Source of the DNA: CAZHHH01 sp052400685
GTDB lineage: Bacteria > Bacteroidota > Bacteroidia > Bacteroidales > Marinilabiliaceae
DNA: 64,000 bases
Assembly: GCA_052400685.1 (NCBI GenBank)
Contig: JBQTGJ010000017.1
Direction: 5' to 3' (one strand)
Shown piece by piece: positions 27,452 through 36,493 of this stretch. The notes beneath the pieces are model-generated. The model saw only the letters and a list, made by a program, of their open reading frames with translations. It was not told where the DNA came from and searched no databases. The stretch's first letter is position 1; each line of letters starts with the position of its first letter. The position numbers and the translations under genes are program-made.

Positions 27452-29395
27452 ATGTTTTCTATTTATCGTCATTTATGTTTACTTTTTGTCTTTTTATGGT
27501 TGTTTGAAGTTTCACCTGCTCAACTTTATTTGCCTGTTTTAGTGTCTGACCATATGGTCTTGCAACGGAATGACAGCGTTAACATCTGGGGCTGGAGTAA
27601 GGCCGGTGATAAAGTCTCTCTTGACTTTCGAAACAGGCAGTATGATTCGGTTGCCGATTCCAGCGGAAGATGGTGTGTCGGGTTAACAACTGGTGATGCC
27701 GGAGGTCCTTATAAAATGACCATTTTTTCCGCTGATTCAACCATCATTCTTAATGATATTTTATTGGGCGATGTGTGGTTGTGTTCCGGTCAGTCGAATA
27801 TGGAGTTGCCCATCAGACGGGTGTTACCGTTGTATAAAGAAGAGATGTCGAAGGCCGAAAATGCTGAGATTAGGTATTTTGAAGTTCCCAAAACATATAA
27901 TTTTAAGAGCGCTCAAAAACGATTAGACGGGGGACGTTGGCAAAAAGTAACGCCGGAGTCCGTACTTTCATTTTCGGCGGTTGCCTATTTTTTTGCTGCA
28001 GAACTTAATACTAAATACAAAGTTCCAATTGGAATTATTAATGCCAGCCTGGGAGGATCTCCGGTCGAAGCCTGGATGAGTGAAACTTCTTTAAAGTCGT
28101 TTCCGCCTTATTATGATGAAATGCAAAGGTTTAAAAGCGATTCTTTGATTGAAGTCATTGAGGCAGAAAATCAATCCAATAGAGATGATTGGTACCGCCA
28201 GTTAAACGCTTCTGATCCCGGTGTTTTGGCAACACCTTCCTGGTGGTCCGAAGCTATTAATGATTCAGACTGGTCTTCATATACTGTGCCGGGTTATTGG
28301 AACATTGCTAATGAAAAGGCCGGAAATGGATCAGCCTGGTTTCGTAAAATTTTTGAATGGCCTGATAGTCTCTTAGGTTCCGAAGCTTTTTTAAACCTGG
28401 GGCGCATTATCGATGCCGATTCGGTAATTATTAATGGCTGTTTTATAGGGAGTACCTCCTATCAGTATCCTCCACGCTGGTATCACATACCTAAAGATGT
28501 GTTAAAAGCGGGTAAAAATGTAATTGTTGTGCGCATCATTAATGAAAATGGTTCTGGTGGTTTTGTGCCCGATAAGCCTTACGAAATAACTGCCGGTAAT
28601 TTTTCGGTTAATTTAACCGGTGAATGGCATTGGAAAATGGGAGCTGTTATGGCACCGGCCAAACCGCAAACGTTTATCCGATGGAAACCCGGGGGGTTGT
28701 TTAATGCGATGATTGCTCCTTTGGTTGCTTATACTATCAAAGGCACTCTTTGGTATCAAGGCGAATCAAATGTGGGACAGGCCAATGATTATAGTCAATT
28801 GTTTCCGACAATGATAACGAACTGGAGAAGTTGCTGGAGACAAGGTGACTTTCCTTTTTTGTATGTGCAGCTGGCCAATTTGAATAAAGCGTGTGCGGAA
28901 CCTTGTGAGAGTGACCTTGCTCAATTGCGGGAGGCACAAGCATCGGCTCTTGCACTTCCAAATACGGCTATGGCTGTGACATATGATATTGGTGAATGGA
29001 ATGATATTCATCCATTAAATAAAAAGGAAGTCGGGCATCGTTTGGCGCTGGCGGCTCAAAAGGTGGCCTACCACGAAGATGTTGTTTATTCCGGACCGCA
29101 ATTTGAGTCTATTACAGTTGTCGGCCATAAATGTACCGTATCCTTTAGTCATGCCGAAAACGGATTGAAGTGTGAAGGTAAGGACCTGACCGGATTTGCC
29201 GTGGCAGGAAGAGATGGAAAGTGGATGTGGGCCAATGCTGCAATTAAAGGCTGTAAGGTTGAAGTATGGAATGATGATGTACCTGATCCCGTAAAAGTAA
29301 GATATGCATGGGCCGATAATCCCCAAAATGCACGGTTATTTAATGTTGATGGTTTGCCGGCAATCCCATTTGAAGCTATTATCGCACCTTTTTAA
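27452..29395 (+). CDS. Secreted SGNH acetylesterase with inserted jelly roll (SASA/CE20-like)
   Basis: A 647-residue exported esterase predicted to remove acetyl groups from xylan oligosaccharides. The open frame can extend to a GTG at 27446, but the ATG at 27452 starts a standard signal peptide ending near VSPAQ. The SGNH hydrolase is in two pieces. The first holds block I, GDVWLCSGQSNMELP (~107-121, Ser nucleophile); the last holds the Asp-x2-His pair in WNDIHPLNKKEVGHRLA. Between them a galactose-binding-like jelly roll (~265-390, WWSEAINDSDWSSYTVPGYW) interrupts the fold. This matches the SASA-type family now classed as CE20. Family databases often call it sialate O-acetylesterase, which is unlikely here given the xylan context. 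First gene of a four-enzyme operon. Confidence 0.87.
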   Translation: MFSIYRHLCLLFVFLWLFEVSPAQLYLPVLVSDHMVLQRNDSVNIWGWSKAGDKVSLDFRNRQYDSVADSSGRWCVGLTTGDAGGPYKMTIFSADSTIILNDILLGDVWLCSGQSNMELPIRRVLPLYKEEMSKAENAEIRYFEVPKTYNFKSAQKRLDGGRWQKVTPESVLSFSAVAYFFAAELNTKYKVPIGIINASLGGSPVEAWMSETSLKSFPPYYDEMQRFKSDSLIEVIEAENQSNRDDWYRQLNASDPGVLATPSWWSEAINDSDWSSYTVPGYWNIANEKAGNGSAWFRKIFEWPDSLLGSEAFLNLGRIIDADSVIINGCFIGSTSYQYPPRWYHIPKDVLKAGKNVIVVRIINENGSGGFVPDKPYEITAGNFSVNLTGEWHWKMGAVMAPAKPQTFIRWKPGGLFNAMIAPLVAYTIKGTLWYQGESNVGQANDYSQLFPTMITNWRSCWRQGDFPFLYVQLANLNKACAEPCESDLAQLREAQASALALPNTAMAVTYDIGEWNDIHPLNKKEVGHRLALAAQKVAYHEDVVYSGPQFESITVVGHKCTVSFSHAENGLKCEGKDLTGFAVAGRDGKWMWANAAIKGCKVEVWNDDVPDPVKVRYAWADNPQNARLFNVDGLPAIPFEAIIAPF

Positions 29396-29504
29396 TATCG
29401 GGATGTATCAATCGTACATAATAACGATGTTATTCTCGCGATAAGTTATACTTTTATTGTGATTTTTAGGTGATTATCTATTGAAAAAATTAATTATTAT
29501 CGTT

Positions 29505-32177
29505 ATGCAAATAGGAATTACACTTCGAAAGGCTAATATTTTAAAGCCGGCTCCGGTCATTCTTTATTTTTTGGTTGGTGCATTTTGGTTGGCAGGTTGT
29601 TCTCAGCCAAAATTACCTTATCAGGATACGTCACTTACATTTGAGGAGCGTGCCGCAGATTTGGTGTCGCGTATGACAGTGGAAGAAAAAGTGTCGCAGA
29701 TGCTTGATGAGGCACCGGCGATTGAACGATTAGGGGTTTCTGAGTACAACTGGTGGAATGAATGCCTGCATGGCGTGGGCCGCGCAGGATTAGCCACTGT
29801 TTTTCCGCAGGCCATTGGAATGGCAGCCATGTGGGACGAAGATCAGATGTTGCAGGTAGCTACAGCCATTTCTGATGAGGCTAGAGCCAAACATAGCGAA
29901 TTTGAAGCAAAAGGTGAACGTGGGCGTTATCAAGGATTGACTTTTTGGACGCCAAATATTAATATTTTCAGGGATCCCCGGTGGGGACGGGGTATGGAAA
30001 CTTATGGTGAAGACCCGTATCTGGTCGGCGAATTGGCCGTTAATTTTATTAAAGGTCTACAGGGTAACGATGAGAAGTATCTGAAAGTTGTGGCTACTGC
30101 CAAACATTTCGTGGTGCACAGTGGACCCGAACCCGACCGTCATAAATTTAATGCCACTCCGTCTGATTATGATTTGGTTGAGACCTATTTGCCGCATTTT
30201 AAGAAAACGGTTGAAGAGGCCCATGTTTATTCGGTTATGTGTGCCTATAATCGTCTGAATGGTCAGCCCTGTTGCGGGAGTGAATTTCTGGACAATCTTC
30301 TTAGAGTGGATTGGGGTTTTCAGGGGTATGTGGTTTCCGATTGTGGCGCTATACGTGATTTTTACCATCCCGGCGACCATGAAGTTGCAGCAGATGCTGC
30401 CGAGGCTTCTGCCATGGCAGTGAAAGGAGGCACTGACCTTAATTGCGGCAATTCTTATAAAGGTTTAATTGAAGCTTTAAATAAAGGTTTAATTTCTGAG
30501 GCAGAGATTGATCAGTCTGTTAAGCGTTTGATGCTGGCACGAATGAAGTTGGGCATGTTTGATCCGCCTGCCATGGTTCCCTATAACTCTATTCCTTATT
30601 CGGTGGTTGATAGTCGCGAAAATGCCGAACTGGCGCTCAAAACAGCCCAAAAGTCCATTGTGTTGCTTAAAAATGAGAATCAGATACTTCCTCTTGACAA
30701 GCAGATGGTTAAAAAAGTGGCTGTAATAGGTCCTAATGCTAATAATGAGGCCGTTTTATTAGGTAATTATAATGGTTTTCCATCTGACCCTAAAACTCCT
30801 TTTAATGGTATTGCGGAGAAGTTACCGATGGCCGAAGTTCAATATGCGTTAGGTACTTCCTGGGCCGAAGGCTATCCTTATCTTGAACCCGTGGCATCAA
30901 AGTATCTGTTTACGGATGAATCGTTGTCGCAAAACGGGTTGAAGAGTGAATACTTTAATCGTGAGGATTTTACGGGTGCTCCTGATTTTACGGGTGTTGA
31001 TGAGAGTTTGAATTTTGTGTGGTGGGATAAGGAACCTAAGCCGGGCATCGACAACAAGCTGTTTTCAGCTCGCTGGACGGGTGTTTTGGTACCACCTGTT
31101 ACCGGTAATTATCAACTCGGGGGTGACGGGTTTCCTGATTATGCCTTTTATTTAAATGATAGCTTACTGGCCGGAAGAAGTCAGGTTCATCATCCCGGTA
31201 CTAAATATAAGGGTGTGTATCTGGAAGCCGGCAAGTTATACAATGTTAGGTTTGAATTTCATCAGCGTCAAATGATGCGTCCAATGGCAAATATCAGATG
31301 GGAAATACCTGGCTTTGATCGTGAAAAGGAAGCCTTACATTTGGCGGCCACTTCTGATGTTATTGTTCTTTGCATGGGCTTAAGCCCATTGCTCGAAGGA
31401 GAAGAAATGGATGTGCATGTGCCGGGTTTTGCCGGGGGCGATCGTACCGATATTGCATTGCCTAAAATACAGTCTGATTTCATAAAATCAGTGATGGCGC
31501 TTAACAAGCCAACTGTTTTGGTTCTGATTAACGGGAGTCCGTTGGCATTTAATTGGGAAGCTGAGAATATCCCGGCCATCCTTGAAGCCTGGTACCCCGG
31601 ACAGGCCGGTGGACGAGCCATTGCAGATGTGCTTTTTGGCGATTATAACCCGGCGGGTCGATTGCCTTTGACATATTATAAATCGGTGAAGCAGTTGCCT
31701 GCCTTTGACGATTACAGTATGAAAGGTCGTTCATACAGATATTTTGAAGGCGAATCTTTGTATGAGTTTGGATTTGGTTTGAGCTACACCACTTTTGAAT
31801 ATTCTAATTTGCAGATGCTTAACGAAATTATGGCCGACGATTCGTTGGTTGTTAGTGTTGACGTAACCAATACCGGTCGTATGGATGGCGAAGAAGTGGT
31901 TCAATTGTATTTGAGTCATCCTGATAATGAATATGCGCCAATTCGCAGTCTGCAAGGTTTCAAAAGGGTTTTTCTGAAGAGAGGGGAAACAAAAACGATT
32001 GTCTTTAAGTTGGCTCCCTCACAATTGTCGCTATATCATCCTGAGTATGGTAAAGTGGTTTATGCTGGCCCGGTTGACTTATATGTTGGCAGTGCCCAGC
32101 CCAGTTCAGTCCGACTAAAAAATGAAGCTGTATTGACCGGTCGCGTTAAAGTTGTTGGTGAACTTATTTGTCAATAA
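29505..32177 (+). CDS. GH3 beta-xylosidase with PA14 insertion, lipoprotein
   Basis: An 890-residue exo-glycosidase, probably a beta-1,4-xylosidase. I use the ATG at 29505; a longer frame begins with TTG at 29481. A lipobox FWLAGC makes it a lipoprotein. Domains: GH3 N-terminal barrel (~40-330) with nucleophile D279 in VVSDCGAIRDF, GH3 C-terminal domain beginning ~370 (QKSIVLLKNENQILPL), an inserted PA14 domain (~470-610, TGVLVPPVTGNYQLGGDG), then the second half with GEEMDVHVPGFAGGDR and a fibronectin-III-like end. The PA14 insertion is known in GH3 enzymes acting on short oligosaccharides. It lies between the esterase and GH67. Confidence 0.9.
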   Translation: MQIGITLRKANILKPAPVILYFLVGAFWLAGCSQPKLPYQDTSLTFEERAADLVSRMTVEEKVSQMLDEAPAIERLGVSEYNWWNECLHGVGRAGLATVFPQAIGMAAMWDEDQMLQVATAISDEARAKHSEFEAKGERGRYQGLTFWTPNINIFRDPRWGRGMETYGEDPYLVGELAVNFIKGLQGNDEKYLKVVATAKHFVVHSGPEPDRHKFNATPSDYDLVETYLPHFKKTVEEAHVYSVMCAYNRLNGQPCCGSEFLDNLLRVDWGFQGYVVSDCGAIRDFYHPGDHEVAADAAEASAMAVKGGTDLNCGNSYKGLIEALNKGLISEAEIDQSVKRLMLARMKLGMFDPPAMVPYNSIPYSVVDSRENAELALKTAQKSIVLLKNENQILPLDKQMVKKVAVIGPNANNEAVLLGNYNGFPSDPKTPFNGIAEKLPMAEVQYALGTSWAEGYPYLEPVASKYLFTDESLSQNGLKSEYFNREDFTGAPDFTGVDESLNFVWWDKEPKPGIDNKLFSARWTGVLVPPVTGNYQLGGDGFPDYAFYLNDSLLAGRSQVHHPGTKYKGVYLEAGKLYNVRFEFHQRQMMRPMANIRWEIPGFDREKEALHLAATSDVIVLCMGLSPLLEGEEMDVHVPGFAGGDRTDIALPKIQSDFIKSVMALNKPTVLVLINGSPLAFNWEAENIPAILEAWYPGQAGGRAIADVLFGDYNPAGRLPLTYYKSVKQLPAFDDYSMKGRSYRYFEGESLYEFGFGLSYTTFEYSNLQMLNEIMADDSLVVSVDVTNTGRMDGEEVVQLYLSHPDNEYAPIRSLQGFKRVFLKRGETKTIVFKLAPSQLSLYHPEYGKVVYAGPVDLYVGSAQPSSVRLKNEAVLTGRVKVVGELICQ

Positions 32178-32220
32178 GATAAAAGGGAATGATTTTGCTG
32201 AAATTTAAAGAAGATAATTT

Positions 32221-34371
32221 GTGAAAAGTAATGTTTTTTTGTTTGTGACAGTACTACTGTTACTCGCATTCGACACCGTTGCAGAGACGGGTGAGAAGTT
32301 GTGGTTGCGTTATGCGACGCTTGATGACAGCCGAAAGACAGAGTTTGTCTCAACCATTGAGACGTTGGTGATGAATGAATCGGGCCCTGTCATGATGGCT
32401 GCTGCCGATGAGGTGCAGAGGGCTTGCGAAGGCTTGATTGGAACGAGGCTACCTAAAGTTTCTGACCTGACGAAGAACGCTCTCATTTTGGTAACTTCTA
32501 AAAGTCCATTAATCAACAAATTAAATTTGGCAGATGACGTTAAGGATTTGGGCCGTGAGAGTTACATTATTAAAACCATACAGGTAAAGGGCCGGCATTA
32601 TATGGTGGTGGCAGGTAGCAGCGAGGCCGGGGTGTTGTATGGCACGTTCGAACTTCTTCGGATGATTCAGACCGGTGCTTCTTTAAAAGATGTTAACGTT
32701 GTTGAGGCACCAAAATATCAATTAAGAGTTCTTAATCATTGGGATAATTTGGATGGCACGGTTGAACGCGGGTATGCAGGTTATTCTATATGGTGGAATC
32801 GTACAGAACCATTTGATCAATTGAAACGGAAATATATCGACTATGCCCGTGCCAATGCTTCGGTAGGTATAAATGGGGCTGTTTTAAATAATGTGAATGC
32901 CAATCCGCAGGTGCTTACCGATGGGTATATCCGCCAGTTTGCGCGTATTGCCGATGTCCTGCGACCTTATAATATTAAGGTTTATATGTCAATAAATTTT
33001 TCATCACCGGTTATTTTGGGCGGATTACAGACTTCCGATCCTTTAAATGAAAAGGTAATAGAATGGTGGAAAATGAAGGTGGCGGAGATCTATAAAATAA
33101 TCCCGGATTTTGGTGGGTTTTTGGTAAAAGCGAATTCCGAAGGTCAGCCTGGTCCTCAAGACTTTGGCCGAACACATGCCGACGGAGCCAATATGCTGGC
33201 CAGGGTTTTAAAACCCTATGAGGGGGTTGTTATGTGGCGGGCATTTGTTTATGCCGCAGGACATGATGATCGTGCCGGACAGGCTTATTCTGAGTTTGTG
33301 CCTCTCGACAGTGCTTTTGACGACAATGTGATTATTCAGGTTAAGAATGGCCCCATTGATTTTCAGCCACGCGAGCCTTTTAGTCCGATGTTTGGAGCGA
33401 TGCAAAATGCATCAGTAATGCTCGAATTTCAGATAACCCAGGAGTATCTTGGGTTTTCAACACACCTGGCCTACCTGTCAACCATGTGGAAGGAGACGCT
33501 GGATGCTGATACCTATGCTAAAGGGACCGGCTCAACAGTGGCTAAAGCAACTGACGGAACCTTGTTTAACCATACTTTATCTGCGATTGCCGGAGTGTCT
33601 AATATTGGCCGGGATGTTAACTGGACAGGGCATCATTTTGCGCAGGCTAACTGGTATGCATTTGGTCGTTTATCATGGAATCATCAGCTTTCATCTGATC
33701 AGATTGCGCGAGAATGGGTGATTCAAACTTTTACTGAAGATCCGGATTTTGTTGACCCGGTGGTTGAAGTAATGATGCGTTCGCGAGAGGCTGTGGTTAA
33801 CTATATGACCCCGTTGGGGTTACATCATCTTATGGGATGGAATCATCATCACGGACCTGAACCCTGGTGCACCGTTGAAGGGGCTCGTCCTGATTGGTTG
33901 CCCAGTTATTATCACCGTGCTTCCGAAGATGGAATCGGCTTTGACCGGTCATCAACAGGAAGTAATTCGGTGAATCAGTATTTCAGTCCGGTGAAGGATC
34001 TTTATAATAATGTTTCCACATGTCCGGAGAATTTGCTGCTTTGGTTTCACCATCTCCCATGGGATTATAGGATGCATAATGGGCAAACGCTTTGGAATGA
34101 ACTTGTTTATAAATATTACGATGGAGTTGGCGAAGTTCGTTATTTTCAGAAAGAGTGGGATCGTTTGGAAGGTTATGTTGACCATCAGCGTTTTAGTGAT
34201 GTACAATATAAGCTAAAGTTACAAACTCGTGAAGCTATTTGGTGGCGGGATGCTTGTGTGCTTTATTTTCAGACATTTTCAAAACGACCCATTCCCGCAG
34301 AGTTGGAGCGGCCAATTTACGATTTGGAGGAACTGAAAGAAATTAAGTTTGAAATGACAAACCATAATTGA
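32221..34371 (+). CDS. GH67 alpha-glucuronidase
   Basis: A 716-residue exported alpha-glucuronidase that removes (4-O-methyl)glucuronic acid from the non-reducing end of xylo-oligosaccharides. The start is a GTG (no in-frame ATG fits), giving a signal peptide ending near TVAE. GH67 hallmarks include an N-terminal domain of hexosaminidase-like fold, the barrel with GFLVKANSEGQPGPQDFGR (catalytic acid Glu), and NGPIDFQPREPFSPMFG, the region of the family's paired basic carboxylates. A C-terminal helical dimerisation domain carries MGWNHHHGPEP and GSTGSNSVNQY-like segments. Full length for the family. Its presence specifies glucuronoxylan as the locus substrate. GH43 follows with a 4-base gap. 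Confidence 0.93.
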   Translation: MKSNVFLFVTVLLLLAFDTVAETGEKLWLRYATLDDSRKTEFVSTIETLVMNESGPVMMAAADEVQRACEGLIGTRLPKVSDLTKNALILVTSKSPLINKLNLADDVKDLGRESYIIKTIQVKGRHYMVVAGSSEAGVLYGTFELLRMIQTGASLKDVNVVEAPKYQLRVLNHWDNLDGTVERGYAGYSIWWNRTEPFDQLKRKYIDYARANASVGINGAVLNNVNANPQVLTDGYIRQFARIADVLRPYNIKVYMSINFSSPVILGGLQTSDPLNEKVIEWWKMKVAEIYKIIPDFGGFLVKANSEGQPGPQDFGRTHADGANMLARVLKPYEGVVMWRAFVYAAGHDDRAGQAYSEFVPLDSAFDDNVIIQVKNGPIDFQPREPFSPMFGAMQNASVMLEFQITQEYLGFSTHLAYLSTMWKETLDADTYAKGTGSTVAKATDGTLFNHTLSAIAGVSNIGRDVNWTGHHFAQANWYAFGRLSWNHQLSSDQIAREWVIQTFTEDPDFVDPVVEVMMRSREAVVNYMTPLGLHHLMGWNHHHGPEPWCTVEGARPDWLPSYYHRASEDGIGFDRSSTGSNSVNQYFSPVKDLYNNVSTCPENLLLWFHHLPWDYRMHNGQTLWNELVYKYYDGVGEVRYFQKEWDRLEGYVDHQRFSDVQYKLKLQTREAIWWRDACVLYFQTFSKRPIPAELERPIYDLEELKEIKFEMTNHN

Positions 34372-34375
34372 TTTA

Positions 34376-36085
34376 ATGATGAATACGATGACTATACGAT
34401 TTAAATTTATTTTGTACACTGGTGTTTTTATGTTGCTAATATTTGGTGGGTGTCAGTCAAAACCAAAACAAATGTTTACAACGGTTACTATAGAGAATCC
34501 GGTATTGCCTGGTTTTTATCCTGATCCCAGCGTATGTAAAGGTGCTGATGGTTATTACCTGGTGAATTCTACGTTTGGCTATTACCCAGGTATTCCGGTA
34601 TTTTACAGTCCTGATTTGGTTCAATGGCAACAAGTGGGCAATGTGTTGAATCGTCCGGGGCAGTTGAAACTCGATGGTTTGGATGTATCGCATGATGGGG
34701 TTTATGCCCCCAGTATTGATTATCATGATGGTTTGTATTATGTGGCTTGCACCGAGGTTCGCGGAAGAGGAAATTTTATTGTCACAGCCGGAAATCCTGC
34801 CGGCTCATGGTCTGACCCGCACTGGATTCCAGTGAGTGGTATTGATCCGTCGCTTTTTTTTGACGATAATGATCGTCTTTTTATGGTTTTTAACAGCGAA
34901 CCGCCCAATAATGAGTCGCTTTACAGTGGGCATCGAACCATTCGAATGGTTGAGATAGATAAGAATACCTTGACTTTGTTGGGCAACGAAAAAATTCTTA
35001 TAAACGGAGGGGTTGATCTCACGCAGAAGCCTGCCTGGATTGAAGGTCCACACCTTTATAAAAAGGATGGGTATTATTATTTATGTGCAGCGGAGGGCGG
35101 CACCGGTGTTGACCATCGACAGGTGATATTTCGAAGCAATAAGGTTGATGGGCCATTTGTACCATGGGAAAAGAATCCGATTTTAACCCAACGTCATTTG
35201 GACGCTGGCAGAAAAAATCCTGTGACTTCGACGGGGCATGCCGATTTGATTCAGGATTTACAAGGTAATTGGTGGGCCGTATTTCTGGCTTGTCGGCCTT
35301 ATGACGGTAATCATTATAATTTGGGCCGTGAAACTTTTATGGCGCCGGTGGAGTGGGAGGATGGCTGGCCACTCATTAATCCCAATGCTGATGAGGTGCA
35401 GCTGCACTATCAATTTACAGCTGCCTTGCCGCAATCCGAGGATATTAACAATAGGAATGGACTCATGGCTATGCGCGATGAATTTACCAATACAACGCTC
35501 GATTTGTATTGGCTGATGATACGTACACCCTATGAACAATGGTTTGATATCGATACCATCGATGGAGGTCGGTTGTTGTTACAGTTACGGCCTTACAGTT
35601 TCTTGACAGATGGAAATCCTTCTTTTATTGGGCGTCGGCAACAGCACCTGAAGAGTTCGGCATCCGTGTCAATGTCTTTTACGCCGAAATCATCTGACGA
35701 AAAAGCCGGTTTAATGGTTTTTCAGAATACTGGTAATTTTTATTTTCTCTGTCAATCGCTTGATAATGATGTGAATGTTATTCAGTTGTACAGTTCAACC
35801 AAGGAAGGCGGTTTGAAATTGTTAGATACCACACCAATGCCAAAGCAGCATAATAGTTTGTTTCTTAAAATTGCTTCAGATCGGGATGTTTATCGCTGCT
35901 ACTATTCAAATAACGATTCTGTCTGGAATCAAATCGGTCAAAATCTGGACGCCCGTTTACTTAGTACCCAAACGGCAGGTGGTTTTACGGGTTGTTTATA
36001 CGGAATGTTTGCAACCACAATAAACGATCGGATCTCATCAACACAAGCGCAATATAATTGGTTTGAATATTTGGGAAATGATTGA
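34376..36085 (+). CDS. GH43 beta-xylosidase/arabinofuranosidase, lipoprotein
   Basis: A 569-residue lipoprotein (lipobox IFGGC). The five-bladed propeller occupies ~35-345 and holds the three GH43 carboxylates: base Asp in GFYPDPSVCKG, pKa-setting Asp in GIDPSLFFDD, and acid Glu in WIEGPHLYKKDG. A C-terminal beta-sandwich (~365-569, Beta_xylosidase_C / DUF1349-like) follows, typical of the xylosidase-type GH43 subfamilies. It would finish xylo-oligosaccharides or remove arabinose. It is the last gene of the esterase-GH3-GH67-GH43 operon. Several ATGs near the start (34376, 34379, 34388) give nearly the same protein. Confidence 0.91.
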   Translation: MMNTMTIRFKFILYTGVFMLLIFGGCQSKPKQMFTTVTIENPVLPGFYPDPSVCKGADGYYLVNSTFGYYPGIPVFYSPDLVQWQQVGNVLNRPGQLKLDGLDVSHDGVYAPSIDYHDGLYYVACTEVRGRGNFIVTAGNPAGSWSDPHWIPVSGIDPSLFFDDNDRLFMVFNSEPPNNESLYSGHRTIRMVEIDKNTLTLLGNEKILINGGVDLTQKPAWIEGPHLYKKDGYYYLCAAEGGTGVDHRQVIFRSNKVDGPFVPWEKNPILTQRHLDAGRKNPVTSTGHADLIQDLQGNWWAVFLACRPYDGNHYNLGRETFMAPVEWEDGWPLINPNADEVQLHYQFTAALPQSEDINNRNGLMAMRDEFTNTTLDLYWLMIRTPYEQWFDIDTIDGGRLLLQLRPYSFLTDGNPSFIGRRQQHLKSSASVSMSFTPKSSDEKAGLMVFQNTGNFYFLCQSLDNDVNVIQLYSSTKEGGLKLLDTTPMPKQHNSLFLKIASDRDVYRCYYSNNDSVWNQIGQNLDARLLSTQTAGGFTGCLYGMFATTINDRISSTQAQYNWFEYLGND

Positions 36086-36095
36086 ATATTGAAAC

Positions 36096-36113
36096 ATCAA
36101 TCATTGATTTTTT
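36096..36113 (+). terminator. Weak terminator after GH43 (candidate)
   Basis: Short stem ATCAA / TTGAT around TCA, followed by six T. It sits 11 bases after the GH43 stop. The stem is only five AT-rich pairs, so termination here is uncertain. Confidence 0.4.
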
Positions 36114-36222
36114 AATTGATTATATGGTGATTCATTCTCAGTTCTATTTTTTTTCAATCTATTAAGGCTCATTTTGCTGTTTATTATTGTTATCGTTTTC
36201 AATATTTTTATATTTGTTACTC

Positions 36223-36457
36223 AGTGATTGCCCGAAAATTCTGTTGGCAGATATGGAAGCTTCATTTTTGAGGTTTTTATACGTAAATAATTTGTTTTTA
36301 ACAGGTCGCATGGAATTTACATGTCCAATGTCCATTATTATTTGCGTTTTTTTGCAGGCAGGATTGTTTCGATGCTCGGAAGATATGGGTTTACTATTGT
36401 AAATGACCATTTTGAAGGGGAGAGTAACGAAAAAAATGGAGTTTTTTTGCTGACACT
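36223..36457 (+). repeat. Dispersed repeat A, copy 3, interrupted (before LacI gene)
   Basis: The left half (AGTGATTGCCCGAAAATTC... GGAAGCTTCATTTTTGAGG) ends near 36277. The right half resumes near 36370 (GATGCTCGGAAGATATG...) and runs to GCTGACACT at 36457. About 93 bp separate the halves. In the right half CCATTTT (36407-36413) pairs with AAAATGG (36433-36439). The intervening segment contains ACAGGTCGCAT (36301-36311), the reverse complement of a stretch just downstream of copy 2 (21965-21975). Confidence 0.8.
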
Positions 36458-36493
36458 ACTAATTGAGAATTACATTTTAAAACTATTTGGACA

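Larger units (their letters stand above)
36086..36493. other. 408-bp region before the LacI regulator gene
   Basis: It holds the weak GH43 terminator and a split repeat A copy 3, ending 36 bases before the LacI-family start codon. Short open frames at 36187-36402 and 36321-36506 are readings of the repeat and are rejected. Confidence 0.65.

Noticed and set aside
31268..31621. 117-codon minus-strand frame inside the GH3 gene
   Set aside because: Shadow of the GH3 coding sequence; no start signal or recognisable protein.
8084..36085. Insertion sequence or integrase explaining the loci as recent arrivals
   Set aside because: No transposase, integrase or tRNA-flanking attachment site is visible in the window; base composition does not shift sharply at the locus edges by eye.
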